64,000 nt of DNA, from contig NC_008709.1 in NCBI RefSeq assembly GCF_000015285.1, forward strand, positions 2,170,001 to 2,234,000, given 5' to 3'. Every line of letters begins with the position of its first letter. Within the stretch, counting starts at the first letter, position 1. This DNA comes from Psychromonas ingrahamii 37. GTDB taxonomy: Bacteria > Pseudomonadota > Gammaproteobacteria > Enterobacterales > Psychromonadaceae. Below, piece after piece: positions 16,177-24,959 of this stretch. The position numbers and the translations under genes are program-made. A model generated the notes under the pieces. That model ran no database searches, had not been told where the DNA came from, and saw nothing but the letters and a program-made list of their open reading frames with translations.

Positions 16177-18318
16177 GTGTTAAAGACGTTAAAACCTTTC
16201 CCCTTATTGTTATTAAGTGGTTTTTTAATCATGCTTGGAAATGGATTAAGTAATATTCTATTACCTGTTCGTATGCAGCATGATGGTGTTGATATCAGTA
16301 ATATTGGTATTGTTTTATCAATGTATTCCGTCGGTTTTTTATTTGGTGCAATCTACTGCCGCCAGTTATTACAACGTGTTGGCCATATTCAAACTTTTGC
16401 AATTTGCGGTAGTTTGACCGCCGTCGCCATTTTATTATCAGGGCTCTATAGTGACCCCTTAGTACTTGGTGCAATGCGTATCATTACCGGTTTTTGTATT
16501 GCTTGTACTAATGCAACACTCGATAGTTGGTTAGGCCATAGCGCCACAGAAAAAAACCGCGGAAGAATACTCGCAGTTAACCAGATTATCATTATGAGCG
16601 CATTATTTTCCGGTCAATTTTTATTAAACTTAGCCCCCGTTGAAAGTACCACTTTATTTATTCTGGCAGGTATTCTCTTCAGTTTTTCAATCACCCCTAT
16701 TGTTATCGGCAGACACAAAGGGCCTTTTATTGAAGATAGCCAGGGCATGTCATTTTTCACTATTATCAAACTCTCCCCCTTAGGTGTTGTATCTTGCTTT
16801 TTTTGTGGTGTTTTATACTCCGGCCTATTAAATATGTTACCCATATTTGCCAGTAATAATGGTATTGAGGGTTTTGATTTATCTGTTTTTATGGGAGCCG
16901 CCATTGCGGGAGCGATAATTTTACAATTTCCAATCGCGTATTTATCGGATCATTTTGACCGAAGAAAAGTGATGTTTGGTATGGTGGCGACCTTTATTGT
17001 ATTTAGTATATTGATACCCTTTTTAATTTATTTAGAATGGTTCAAACTGACCTTAATGGCGCTCGCAATAACAACGGGACTTGCTGCCTGTCTTTATCCT
17101 ATGAGTATTTCTGAAGCCTTTGATAAAGTAATTAAAGAACAGATATTAGCTGCAATGGGATCATTATTAGCAATCTATGCACTGGGCAGTATTTTAGGCC
17201 CCTACAGCGCTGCGATCGCAATGGAATCATTAGGCAATAATGCATTATTTGGATTTACCGTTGTTGCTGCATTTTTGTTGCTTATTTTCATCAGTATTCG
17301 TATGAAAAAATCTGAAGCTTTAGCAATTGATGATCAAGAAAGCTTTGTTATGCAGACACCAAGCGGGGCGGTTTCGGTATTGGATCCGCGTACTGTTTAC
17401 ACTCAATCCGAATTATCAACAAATGCAGGTGTACAAATTGCAGTTAATCTGGCCTATGAAAACCCCGCTATTGCGCTCAATATGGTTAAAGCGTTAGCAC
17501 GACGGGATATTAAAAATGCCAGCCGCTTGGTCGCTGGATTAAGTCAAATAAAAGCCGTTAATATTGGTAAATTATATTCTGCTATCGTCCGTATAGCACC
17601 CTACAGGAGTATTCGAACTGCTCAAATATTGATCGATGCTGCGCCGGAAAGAGCGGAACAGCTTGTTGATTGGATTATTATGCAGGATGACGATGATATG
17701 TGTAAAATTATCGTTGCCATTGCCGCTATGATGCCGGATAACGGCATTAATATTCTGCAATATGCAGCCCAAAAAATGGTTGGCAAATATCCTCTGGCGA
17801 TACTGGCGATGACCGAAGAATATATTAACATACTGTCCAGCTCGTTGGATGAGATGAGACCGGTCGACAGGGTTGCAACAGATCCGCAGCAAACGGCAAC
17901 AGAGCTCTATAACCGAATGCAGGATGTGTCTCCTGAACAGTCGGCTGACATAGCGATCACCATCTCTGAAGCTTTACCCGACGCTTCTTTCGATGTGGCA
18001 GAAGCTTACCTTCATAATTTATTGTTGAGTGAAGAACATCCATTTAAAAACAAAGAATCTATTCAAAAAATCCAAACTGCGATTAATTTATATATGAAAG
18101 AAGTCGCTAAAAATATACCGGAACATGCTGTTGAGGTCGCTAATACCTTTATCGAGATTGTGCCGGATGTTGCCTCAAGTGTTGTTGAAATTATACAAGA
18201 TGCTGAGCAGTACTCCGACAGTTATCTCACCCAGACAATTACAGATAAACCGGTAGAAAGCCAGATTAACGAAGCGCTTCAAAAAGCGGTGGAGCTACAA
18301 AACGTAGACGATACCTAA
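16177..18318 (+). CDS. MFS transporter with long C-terminal helical domain
   Basis: A 713-residue protein. Residues 1-375 are a 12-TM major facilitator domain of the YcaD-like type (LPVRMQHDGVDISNIGIVLS, TGFCIACTNATLDSWLGH, LSDHFDRRKV). Residues about 400-700 form a soluble, Ala-rich, all-helical region with repeated patterns of about 35 residues (AVNLAYENPAIALNMVKALA, LIDAAPERAEQLVDWII, TISEALPDASFDVAEAYL, VANTFIEIVPDVASSVVEII), resembling HEAT/TPR-like repeats. Normal MFS proteins end near residue 400. The tail is probably cytoplasmic and could regulate transport or bind a partner. It starts with GTG after TAAGAGA. Confidence 0.8.
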   Translation: MLKTLKPFPLLLLSGFLIMLGNGLSNILLPVRMQHDGVDISNIGIVLSMYSVGFLFGAIYCRQLLQRVGHIQTFAICGSLTAVAILLSGLYSDPLVLGAMRIITGFCIACTNATLDSWLGHSATEKNRGRILAVNQIIIMSALFSGQFLLNLAPVESTTLFILAGILFSFSITPIVIGRHKGPFIEDSQGMSFFTIIKLSPLGVVSCFFCGVLYSGLLNMLPIFASNNGIEGFDLSVFMGAAIAGAIILQFPIAYLSDHFDRRKVMFGMVATFIVFSILIPFLIYLEWFKLTLMALAITTGLAACLYPMSISEAFDKVIKEQILAAMGSLLAIYALGSILGPYSAAIAMESLGNNALFGFTVVAAFLLLIFISIRMKKSEALAIDDQESFVMQTPSGAVSVLDPRTVYTQSELSTNAGVQIAVNLAYENPAIALNMVKALARRDIKNASRLVAGLSQIKAVNIGKLYSAIVRIAPYRSIRTAQILIDAAPERAEQLVDWIIMQDDDDMCKIIVAIAAMMPDNGINILQYAAQKMVGKYPLAILAMTEEYINILSSSLDEMRPVDRVATDPQQTATELYNRMQDVSPEQSADIAITISEALPDASFDVAEAYLHNLLLSEEHPFKNKESIQKIQTAINLYMKEVAKNIPEHAVEVANTFIEIVPDVASSVVEIIQDAEQYSDSYLTQTITDKPVESQINEALQKAVELQNVDDT

Positions 18319-18378
18319 AAATAACTACTGCGGTTTTACTTTAAAAAAATACAGCAGATACAATCTTAGCGGGTGAAT

Positions 18379-19107
18379 ATGGATATTAATTTGTTAATTG
18401 CGATGTTATTGATTTTTTGTGGCTCTTTTATTCAAAGTGCAACAGGCTTCGGCCTCGCGGTGGTCGCGGCACCTATCTTAATTCATCTGTCTCCTGAATT
18501 TATTCCCGGCCCGATTATTATAGTGGGGCTTTTCTTAGGTATTATTAACAGCCTAAGATACCGTGCTAACATTTCATTTGCAGGGCTTAAACATGGCATT
18601 ATGGGGCGTATTCCAGGTACTATCGCAGGTGCCGTGTTACTTTTTTATATCAACGTTGCAGAGCTTTCATTATTATTAGGAATAATTGTCTTAATGGCTG
18701 TTGTGATTAGCTTACTGCCGATTAAATTAGAGCCGACTCCCCGTAGATTAATGATTGCAGGTTTTTTATCGGGTCTTTTTGGCACAAGCTCTAGCATTGG
18801 TGGGCCGCCGATGGCTTTATTATTACAACATCAACAAGCCCATTTAATACGGGCTAATATGGCCGCATTTTTTGTGGCGGGCGGGATCATGTCATTATTT
18901 GTGCAAATCCCTATTGGTTTTATGACCCTGCATCACCTTTATATATCTCTACCCTTACTACCTGCCGGTTATTTAGGTTATCGCGCCGCACATCATTTTA
19001 TTGATCGTTTTTCACAACAAATTGTACGCCGAATGTCACTTGTCTTATGTACAATTTCGGGCTCTGGGGCCCTATTCTCAGGGGTCATATCCATTTGGGG
19101 AACGTGA
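18379..19107 (+). CDS. TSUP (TauE/SafE) family permease
   Basis: A 242-residue membrane protein with about eight TM segments and the family motif GSFIQSATGFGLAVVAAP in helix 1, repeated in the second half as GLFGTSSSIGGPPMALLLQ. TSUP proteins move small anions such as sulfite, sulfoacetate or other organosulfur compounds. The ATG at 18379 is chosen with GGGTG just upstream; a GTG two codons earlier is possible. Its last residues (FSGVISIWGT) and stop lie in the first unit of a 138-bp tandem array that leads into the EamA gene. Confidence 0.85.
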   Translation: MDINLLIAMLLIFCGSFIQSATGFGLAVVAAPILIHLSPEFIPGPIIIVGLFLGIINSLRYRANISFAGLKHGIMGRIPGTIAGAVLLFYINVAELSLLLGIIVLMAVVISLLPIKLEPTPRRLMIAGFLSGLFGTSSSIGGPPMALLLQHQQAHLIRANMAAFFVAGGIMSLFVQIPIGFMTLHHLYISLPLLPAGYLGYRAAHHFIDRFSQQIVRRMSLVLCTISGSGALFSGVISIWGT

Positions 19108-19769
19108 CTATATATTGATAGCTGCTTTTTTCTTTGTTTATTCAACCACCTTCACTACTATTAAGAAGTCCTATATGCCCGCCAGTTTATGTTTAATTAT
19201 TGCTACGTTCTTCTCCGGAGGCATTTCCATTTGGGGAACGTAATATGTATTAATAGCTGTTTTTGTTCTCTTTGTTTATTCAACCACCTTTACTACTGTT
19301 AAGAAGCTCCATATGCCGGCCAGTTTATGTTTAATTATTGCTACGTTCTTCTCAGGGGTCATATCCATTTGGGGAACGTGACTATGTATTAATAGCTGTT
19401 TTTGTTCTCTTTGTTTATTCAACCACCTTTACTACTGTTAAGAAGCTCCATATGCCGGCCAGTTTATGTTTAATTATTGCTACGTTATTCTCCGGAGGCA
19501 TTTCCATTTGGGGAACGTAATATGTATTAATAGCTGTTTTTGTTCTCTTTGTTTATTCAACCACCTTTACTACTGTTAAGAAGCTCCATATGCCGGCCAG
19601 TTTATGTTTAATTATTGCTACGTTCTTCTCAGGGGTCATATCCATTTGGGGAACGTGACTATGTATTAATAGCTGTTTTTGTTCTCTTTGTTTATTCAAT
19701 CACCTTTACTACTGTTAAGAAGCTCCATATGCCGGCCAGTTTATGTTTAATTATTGCTACATTTTTGTG
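19078..19769 (+). repeat. Five-copy 138-bp tandem repeat across TSUP/EamA junction
   Basis: The marker sequence before CATTTGGGGAACGT recurs at 19081, 19217, 19355, 19494 and 19632 (spacings 136, 138, 139, 138). Each unit holds the TSUP 3' end (IWGT-stop), a short spacer and the EamA 5' end (MPASLCLIIAT). Copies 1, 3 and 5 carry GGGGTCATATCC and GTGACTATG; copies 2 and 4 carry GGAGGCATTTCC and GTAATATG, so copies 2+3 and 4+5 are a duplicated 277-bp dimer. Four 22-codon ORFs (MPASLCLIIATF.. to IWGT-stop) result before the true EamA start. Confidence 0.95.
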
Positions 19770-20619
19770 GGGAAGTTCATTTGTGGCATTAAAATATGCC
19801 ATTGAATTTTATGATCCGACTTTTGTTATTTTTTTAAGAATGTTAATTACATTAATTACTTGTACTTTTTTTTGGCGTTGGATAAAACGTTTCAGCTATC
19901 GAAAGGGAGACTGGAAATTTTTGATCTCTATGTCACTGGCGGAGCCCTGTTTATATTTTTTATTTGAGGGTATTGCGCTGCAAAATACCTCTGCATCACA
20001 AGCGGGGGTATTAGTCTCATGTTTACCTATTTTAATTGCGATACTTGCATTTTATATTTTAAGAGAACAATTATCTAAAGCGATTCTGGCAGGTTTTACC
20101 TTGTGCATTTCGGGTAGTATTTTATTAACTATTATGTCCCCCAGCTCAGCACATGCAAGTAATCCATTACTGGGTAATTTTGTAGAGTTTTTAGCCATGA
20201 TCTGTGCTGCCTATTATTCCGTCAGTATTAAATATCTTTCAGGGCGTTATTCACCTTTTGCGTTGATTGCACTACAGGGATTAAGTGGGACACTGTTTTT
20301 TGCACCCTTTTTGCTGTTTAATGATCTGCCTGTTACACATAATAGTAATGCACTCCTTAATATTCTTTACTTGGGGACAGTGGTCACCTTTGGGGCCTAT
20401 GGTTTATACAATTATGCATTGACAAGAGTGTCAGTATTAACGGCGGCTTCTTTTTCTAACTTAATACCCATATTTTCGCTAATGTTATCTGCAATAATAT
20501 TGGGTGAGAGATTAAATAGTGCTCAATGGCTGAGTATCGCTATTGTATTCTTAGGCATTATCATTAGTCAGAAACATAAATCCGTTACGCCGGCGAGTGC
20601 TGAAATCCAAAGTATATAA
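19729..20619 (+). CDS. EamA (DMT superfamily) permease
   Basis: A 296-residue, ten-TM drug/metabolite transporter with two EamA repeats. Diagnostic segments are CLIIATFLWGSSFVALKYAI in helix 1, FLFEGIALQNTSASQAGVL and, in the second half, ALTRVSVLTAASFSNLIPIF. Substrates are usually amino acids or other metabolites. The ATG at 19729 gives the usual DMT N-terminus; the frame stays open upstream to 19615, but that is repeat sequence. It uses the fifth copy of the 138-bp array, so four identical decoy starts precede it. Confidence 0.85.
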   Translation: MPASLCLIIATFLWGSSFVALKYAIEFYDPTFVIFLRMLITLITCTFFWRWIKRFSYRKGDWKFLISMSLAEPCLYFLFEGIALQNTSASQAGVLVSCLPILIAILAFYILREQLSKAILAGFTLCISGSILLTIMSPSSAHASNPLLGNFVEFLAMICAAYYSVSIKYLSGRYSPFALIALQGLSGTLFFAPFLLFNDLPVTHNSNALLNILYLGTVVTFGAYGLYNYALTRVSVLTAASFSNLIPIFSLMLSAIILGERLNSAQWLSIAIVFLGIIISQKHKSVTPASAEIQSI

Positions 20620-20779
20620 GGTTTTCTGTGAATCTACTCTTCGTAACCTATCAAGCTCTTTTAATTTTTAATCAGAATAGCTTGATAGGTCTATCTGTTT
20701 TTTATACTATTCGAAGCGCTTAATGCTGGCAATGATTCTATACTCTACAAGTCTTATCTTACCTATAAAGGAATAAAAT

Positions 20780-21517
20780 ATGCGTTTATTAATTTATATC
20801 ATCCTTGGATTTTTATTGATGCCCTTGGCCAATGCAAGCGGAGAATACGTTAGCTATCAAGTTGCCGGTAAATCCTATCAAGGTTATTTTGTTAATCCAT
20901 CCCCAAATGCCCCCCTTATATTACTGATCCATGATTGGGATGGTTTGACCGATTACGAAGTCAAACGTGCTGAAATGTTGGCGGACTTAGGCTATGCGGT
21001 CTTTGCAGCGGATCTATTTGGTGAAGGGATAAGACCAACAGAGGTGAAAGATAAAAAACAACACACGGGTGAATTATATAAAGATAGAGCGAAAATGCGT
21101 GCATTGATGAAAGGCGCCTACGAGTCTGCTGTTGCTAAAGGTGCGCTTGCTAATAATACCGTCGTGATGGGTTATTGTTTTGGCGGGGCAGCAGTATTGG
21201 AATTAGCGCGTTCAGGGTTCGATGTTAAAGGTTTTGTCACTTTTCATGGTGGATTGCAAACACCGGAAGGTCAAGATTACAAAAAGACTAAAGGCAAATT
21301 ATTAATATTACATGGCAGTGCGGATACGGCTATTCCGATGGAACAATTTGCCTCACTTACTCAGCAATTAGAAGAAAGTGGCATCGAGCATGAAATGACC
21401 ACATACAGTGGAGCACCTCACGCTTTTACGGTTTTTGGCACTGAATCTTACCGTGAAGATGCCGATAATAAATCGTGGAAAAGATTTATTGAGTTTCTTG
21501 ATGACACGCTTAAATAA
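20780..21517 (+). CDS. Dienelactone hydrolase family protein, exported
   Basis: A 245-residue alpha/beta hydrolase with a signal peptide (cleavage near NASG). The active-site nucleophile is Cys in VMGYCFGGAAV, with Asp in HGSADTAIP and His in SGAPHAFTVFG, the Cys-Asp-His triad of dienelactone hydrolases. The early HDWDGL segment contributes the oxyanion hole. The periplasmic location is unusual for ring-cleavage pathways, so another lactone or ester is the likely substrate. AAAGGA precedes the start. The last 90 bp are duplicated in tandem after the stop. Confidence 0.85.
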   Translation: MRLLIYIILGFLLMPLANASGEYVSYQVAGKSYQGYFVNPSPNAPLILLIHDWDGLTDYEVKRAEMLADLGYAVFAADLFGEGIRPTEVKDKKQHTGELYKDRAKMRALMKGAYESAVAKGALANNTVVMGYCFGGAAVLELARSGFDVKGFVTFHGGLQTPEGQDYKKTKGKLLILHGSADTAIPMEQFASLTQQLEESGIEHEMTTYSGAPHAFTVFGTESYREDADNKSWKRFIEFLDDTLK

Positions 21518-21610
21518 TTTTACGGTTTTTGACTCTGAGTCTTACCGTGAAGATGCCGATAATAAATCGTAGAAAAATTTATTGATGATAGATTCAAATA
21601 ATTTATTAAT
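21425..21610 (+). repeat. Tandem duplication of the hydrolase 3' end (94-bp period)
   Basis: The sequence from TTTACGGTTTTTGG (21425) through the stop recurs at 21519 as TTTACGGTTTTTGA. It includes the block CTTACCGTGAAGATGCCGAT and the AATAAATCGT block, in which TGGAAA became TAGAAA. The second copy is decayed and untranslated. Confidence 0.9.
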
Positions 21611-21668
21611 TTGGACATGATGAGTTTGAGGATAAAGCAAAGATAGGGTTAAAAAAACAGCCAACAAA

Positions 21669-21707
21669 AAAAAGAGGTTAGGTCTACAAAGCCCTAACCT
21701 CTTTTTA
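21669..21707. terminator. Bidirectional intrinsic terminator
   Basis: AGAGGTTAGG (21673-21682) pairs with CCTAACCTCT (21693-21702), with an A run on the left and T run on the right. It serves the minus-strand hsp20 gene and the plus-strand hydrolase gene. Confidence 0.85.
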
Positions 21708-21723
21708 CTGGCATCAATAAGTT

Positions 21724-22143
21724 TTATGATATTTCAATTTTGTGAACTTCGTGACCAGCTGGTTTTGCTTTTGGGGCTGTAAGTTTCAATAAACCATTTA
21801 CTAGTTCGGCTTTTATTTCTTCTTCTTTAATATTTTTTCCCACATTAATACTGCGGCTAAAGAAACCACTTCTTATTTCTTTTTTGATAACATTATCTAC
21901 TTCAGATTCTTTTTCTTCATGCACCTTAGCTTCAATGGTCAATAAACCATCCTGCAGCTGGACATTGATATCTTCTTTATCTACACCGGGTAGCTCAGCG
22001 ACGAAGACGTATTGATCATCTTTTTCAATAATATCTACGCGAGGTTCAAAATAACCCTCTTTGCCTTTTAGTTTGTTTAAGGCAAAAAAATCGTCGAAAA
22101 CATGTTCTGGGCTTAACCATTGGCTTCTTGGTACTATGTTCAT
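21724..22143 (-). CDS. Small heat shock protein, Hsp20 family
   Basis: A 139-residue alpha-crystallin-type chaperone: N-terminal arm with MNIVPRSQWLSPEHVFDDFF, crystallin domain from PRVDIIEKDDQYVFVAELPGV through GFFSRSINVGKNI, and the ANGLLKLTAPK-like end (VNGLLKLTAPK). It binds unfolding proteins as an oligomer; the usual C-terminal I-x-I motif is replaced by VHKIEIS. The ATG at 22143 has GAGGAGG five bases upstream; an ATG ten codons earlier is not needed. A 19-bp palindrome lies 33 bp upstream. Confidence 0.9.
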   Translation of the reverse strand: MNIVPRSQWLSPEHVFDDFFALNKLKGKEGYFEPRVDIIEKDDQYVFVAELPGVDKEDINVQLQDGLLTIEAKVHEEKESEVDNVIKKEIRSGFFSRSINVGKNIKEEEIKAELVNGLLKLTAPKAKPAGHEVHKIEIS

Positions 22144-22175
22144 AATTTCCTCCTCAAAAAATAGTGCTAACATCC

Positions 22176-22194
22176 CGAGAAAATTATTTTCTCG
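22176..22194. promoter_or_regulatory. Palindrome upstream of hsp20
   Basis: CGAGAAAATTATTTTCTCG is a perfect 9-bp inverted repeat around one T, ending 33 bp before the hsp20 start. It could be a repressor operator or an RNA hairpin in the leader. It is not CIRCE, and no sigma-32 promoter is clear; TTGTCA-n18-TATTCT on the minus strand just upstream is a possible sigma-70 promoter. Confidence 0.5.
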
Positions 22195-22417
22195 ATTAAA
22201 GTATAGAATAGATGCCGGAAAAAAAACCTGACAAGCTAAATAAAAAATTATCTTTATTTGAACAAAAATTTAAAATAAAAAATATTTTTATTTTAAATTA
22301 AAACAATGAGATAGCGTTATTACAGGTCTGGCGTTATTTTAAAATAGCCATTAAATTAAGGGAGTTTTAAATAGAGAATAGGGGGAATGATTGCTGTTAA
22401 TAGTTTATTGCTAAGAG

Positions 22418-22450
22418 ATAAGACAGAGACGCTTAGTGCCTCTGTCTTAT
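22418..22450. terminator. Hairpin after the helicase gene
   Basis: ATAAGACAGAG pairs with CTCTGTCTTAT around an 11-nt loop, 23 bp beyond the helicase stop. The T tract on the minus strand is poor, so termination efficiency is uncertain. Confidence 0.5.
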
Positions 22451-22472
22451 TTTATTATATTGTTATCTTGTC

Positions 22473-23774
22473 TTATCTTTGCTTTTTATTTTTGTTCTTT
22501 TCTCTGCGAATGGCCGCAGGTGTATTTTTTGCTCTTTGGATCTCAAGCATTTTATTGCGCTCTTGCGTTGCTTTGTAACGACTTTTTTTCAGCGGTTTGT
22601 CACTAGATTGCTCATAATAGCCGGGCAGGGAGCTATCAATCTCATAACCCGGATACACAATGCGTTCAAACTTACGGCCAATTAGCGTTTCGATATTATC
22701 TAAAAATTGCTCATCTTTCGGGCTGACTAATGATACCGCTGTACCACTTTTACCTGCCCGCGCTGTACGGCCAATACGATGAATATAATCTTCAGCTAAA
22801 AATGGAAGATGGAAGTTGACCACGTAGGGTAAATCAGGAATATCAAGGCCACGTGCTGCCACATCTGTCGCCACTAACACACGGACACTGCCTTCAGTAA
22901 ACTTTTGGATCGCTTGATTACGTGCGCCTTGGGTTTTATCTCCATGGCAAACGGCCGTTTTGATTCCGTCTAGCTGTAACTCTTTTGCTAACAGATTGGC
23001 GCTTTCTTTGGTGCCCGCAAAGACCAACACTTGTTTCCAGTTTTTAACCCCAATCAGCTCAGATAAGAGTTCATTCTTACGGGTTTCAGATACCCAATAA
23101 ACCTGTTGTTTTACCTTACCAGCAGTTGAGTTCTGCGGTGAGATCTCTAATGTTTTTGGGGTGGTTAATATCTGTTTTGCTAATGTTTTAACTTTATTTG
23201 AAAAAGTGGCGGAAAACATTAAAGTCTGGTGTTTTTGTTTAATCGCTTCCATCAATTTTTGTATGTCAGTTAAGAAACCCAGGTCTAACATACGATCAGC
23301 TTCATCAAGCGTAAGATACTTAACATGGGAAAGATCGACATTTCGTAAGGTTAAGTGTTCAAGCAGACGACCCGGTGTTGCGACTAATACATCAACGCCG
23401 ACTTTAAGCATTTTGGTTTGTGAGTCCATACTGCGGCCACCCGAAACAACACCGGATGTTAGCGGTAAAAACTGACTGTATTCCTTTACATTCGCTGCAA
23501 CTTGGGCTGCTAATTCACGCGTAGGTGTCAGTATTAAGGCTTTAATTGTTGTATTTGTTGTTGGCTTTTCATTCGCATTTTTTGCTAATATATCCAGAAT
23601 AGGCAGGGTAAAAGCCGCTGTTTTACCTGTCCCTGTTTGTGCACTTGCAAGCAGATCCGACCCGCTACGGATAATCGGAATTGCCTGCTGCTGAATCGGG
23701 GTTAAATTTTTATATCCGCAAGCTTTGACAGCTTTTAATAACTCGGCAGATAAACCTATTGCATCAACACTCAT
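22473..23774 (-). CDS. DEAD-box ATP-dependent RNA helicase, RhlE-like
   Basis: A 433-residue helicase with all core motifs in order: Q motif (LTPIQQQAIPII), motif I AQTGTGKTA, Ia PTRELAAQ, GG, Ib TPGRLLEH, II DEADRMLDLGF, III SATF, IV VLVFAGTKE, V ATDVAARGLDIP and VI HRIGRTARAG. The DLGF and short Lys/Arg-rich tail fit the RhlE group. It unwinds RNA duplexes in ribosome assembly or cold-stress RNA handling. No cold-shock leader was identified in the long AT-rich 5' region. Confidence 0.92.
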   Translation of the reverse strand: MSVDAIGLSAELLKAVKACGYKNLTPIQQQAIPIIRSGSDLLASAQTGTGKTAAFTLPILDILAKNANEKPTTNTTIKALILTPTRELAAQVAANVKEYSQFLPLTSGVVSGGRSMDSQTKMLKVGVDVLVATPGRLLEHLTLRNVDLSHVKYLTLDEADRMLDLGFLTDIQKLMEAIKQKHQTLMFSATFSNKVKTLAKQILTTPKTLEISPQNSTAGKVKQQVYWVSETRKNELLSELIGVKNWKQVLVFAGTKESANLLAKELQLDGIKTAVCHGDKTQGARNQAIQKFTEGSVRVLVATDVAARGLDIPDLPYVVNFHLPFLAEDYIHRIGRTARAGKSGTAVSLVSPKDEQFLDNIETLIGRKFERIVYPGYEIDSSLPGYYEQSSDKPLKKSRYKATQERNKMLEIQRAKNTPAAIRREKNKNKKQR

Positions 23775-24061
23775 GAGATCACCATTTTTATATTTTTTTT
23801 GAAAGTTTAATTGGGCGCGAGTATAACAGTTACAAAAAAAATGGACTTAATAATATGAAATATTTTCTTAGCATTTTTTATGTAGCTTTCAGGATCTCTT
23901 TATCGTTATACTCTTGATCAAAACTACCCCGTCAGGCTCTGCAGCATAACGATTATTCGCGACTTAATGCGCTGTTGACTATCCTAAATAACAGGCGCTG
24001 GCAGAATCAACTAATTAGAGTCTTTTTCTGCGTCAGCTTACTACTTTCTTAGGAGAAAAAT

Positions 24062-24637
24062 ATGTTCTTGCAACCATCTGAAATTAGTTTTAAGTTACCT
24101 GGCTGGATAGACCTTTTTTCTCAACGCTATGTTTCAAGTACCGATCTAAATATACGCATGGCTTTTGTTATTTCAGCCGCGAAAAAGAATGTTGAGCAAG
24201 GGAGCGGGGGACCTTTTGCTGCAGCTGTCTTTGAGATCGAAACAGGCAAACTGGTTTCCCTTGGTGTTAACTTAGTGACAACACAGGGTTTGTCTATTCT
24301 GCATGCGGAAATAGTCGCGCTAGTCGCTGCTCAAAGGAAGCTTCGCACCTATGATCTCGCCATTACCCGGCATGAATTAGTCACCAGCGCGGAGCCCTGT
24401 GCAATGTGCCTAGGCGCTATTTCATGGTCAGGAGTGTGCCATGTTGCAACAGCCGCGACAGATCAAGACGTAAGCGCTATTGGCTTTGATGAAGGCCCGA
24501 AACCAAACAATTGGATTAAATCCTTAAAGGCCAGAGGAATAAAGGTGAGTACAAATATTCAACGAGAATTTTCCTGCTCAGTTTTACAGTTATATATTAT
24601 AAATAATGGCTGTATTTATAATTCAGGGAAAAGTTAA
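24062..24637 (+). CDS. Nucleoside/cytidine deaminase family protein
   Basis: A 191-residue zinc deaminase of the CMP/dCMP deaminase fold. The zinc site is visible as ILHAEIVAL (His and catalytic Glu) and EPCAMCLGAI (two Cys). Overall it resembles guanine-deaminase/TadA-like enzymes acting on free bases or nucleosides. The C-terminal 20 residues are unlike the family. AGGAG lies upstream. It has no operon partner, so the substrate is open. Confidence 0.85.
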   Translation: MFLQPSEISFKLPGWIDLFSQRYVSSTDLNIRMAFVISAAKKNVEQGSGGPFAAAVFEIETGKLVSLGVNLVTTQGLSILHAEIVALVAAQRKLRTYDLAITRHELVTSAEPCAMCLGAISWSGVCHVATAATDQDVSAIGFDEGPKPNNWIKSLKARGIKVSTNIQREFSCSVLQLYIINNGCIYNSGKS

Positions 24638-24959
24638 TAAGTGCATTCAATCGTTCGTACTGACCTCGCGACTCATTTTTTCATGATCTGAAACCTGATC
24701 AATATTTAGAGTATTCCAGAGCCTGACCGATAATCCATTAATGATTCACAGTGTCAGAATAGTTGCAATAAAAGTGATTGAAGCTTCTGGTAATGACAAT
24801 CGACTTTATCAGAAGCCCTTGTGAGACAAGCACCTTGTTATTTTTGCCAATTTCATCCCTATGTAAAATATTGACCTGGATAGTTCGCACCCACAAACGG
24901 CTAAATGCTCGGCATATTTTAGTTTTTTATGTCGGGATATAGTTTTCCAGTCTCTGCAA
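24638..24959. other. Intergenic region, one hairpin
   Basis: No gene seen. GCTTCTG and CAGAAGC form an imperfect stem around 24782-24816 without a clear T tract. Its meaning is unknown. Confidence 0.3.

Noticed and set aside
19338-19520. Separate 60-codon genes inside the tandem array
   Set aside because: These are read-throughs of the 138-bp repeat; only the short MPAS to IWGT frames are of interest, and they are described with the repeat.
22140-22170. CIRCE element before hsp20
   Set aside because: Only one half (TTAGCACT) is present; the second half is missing.
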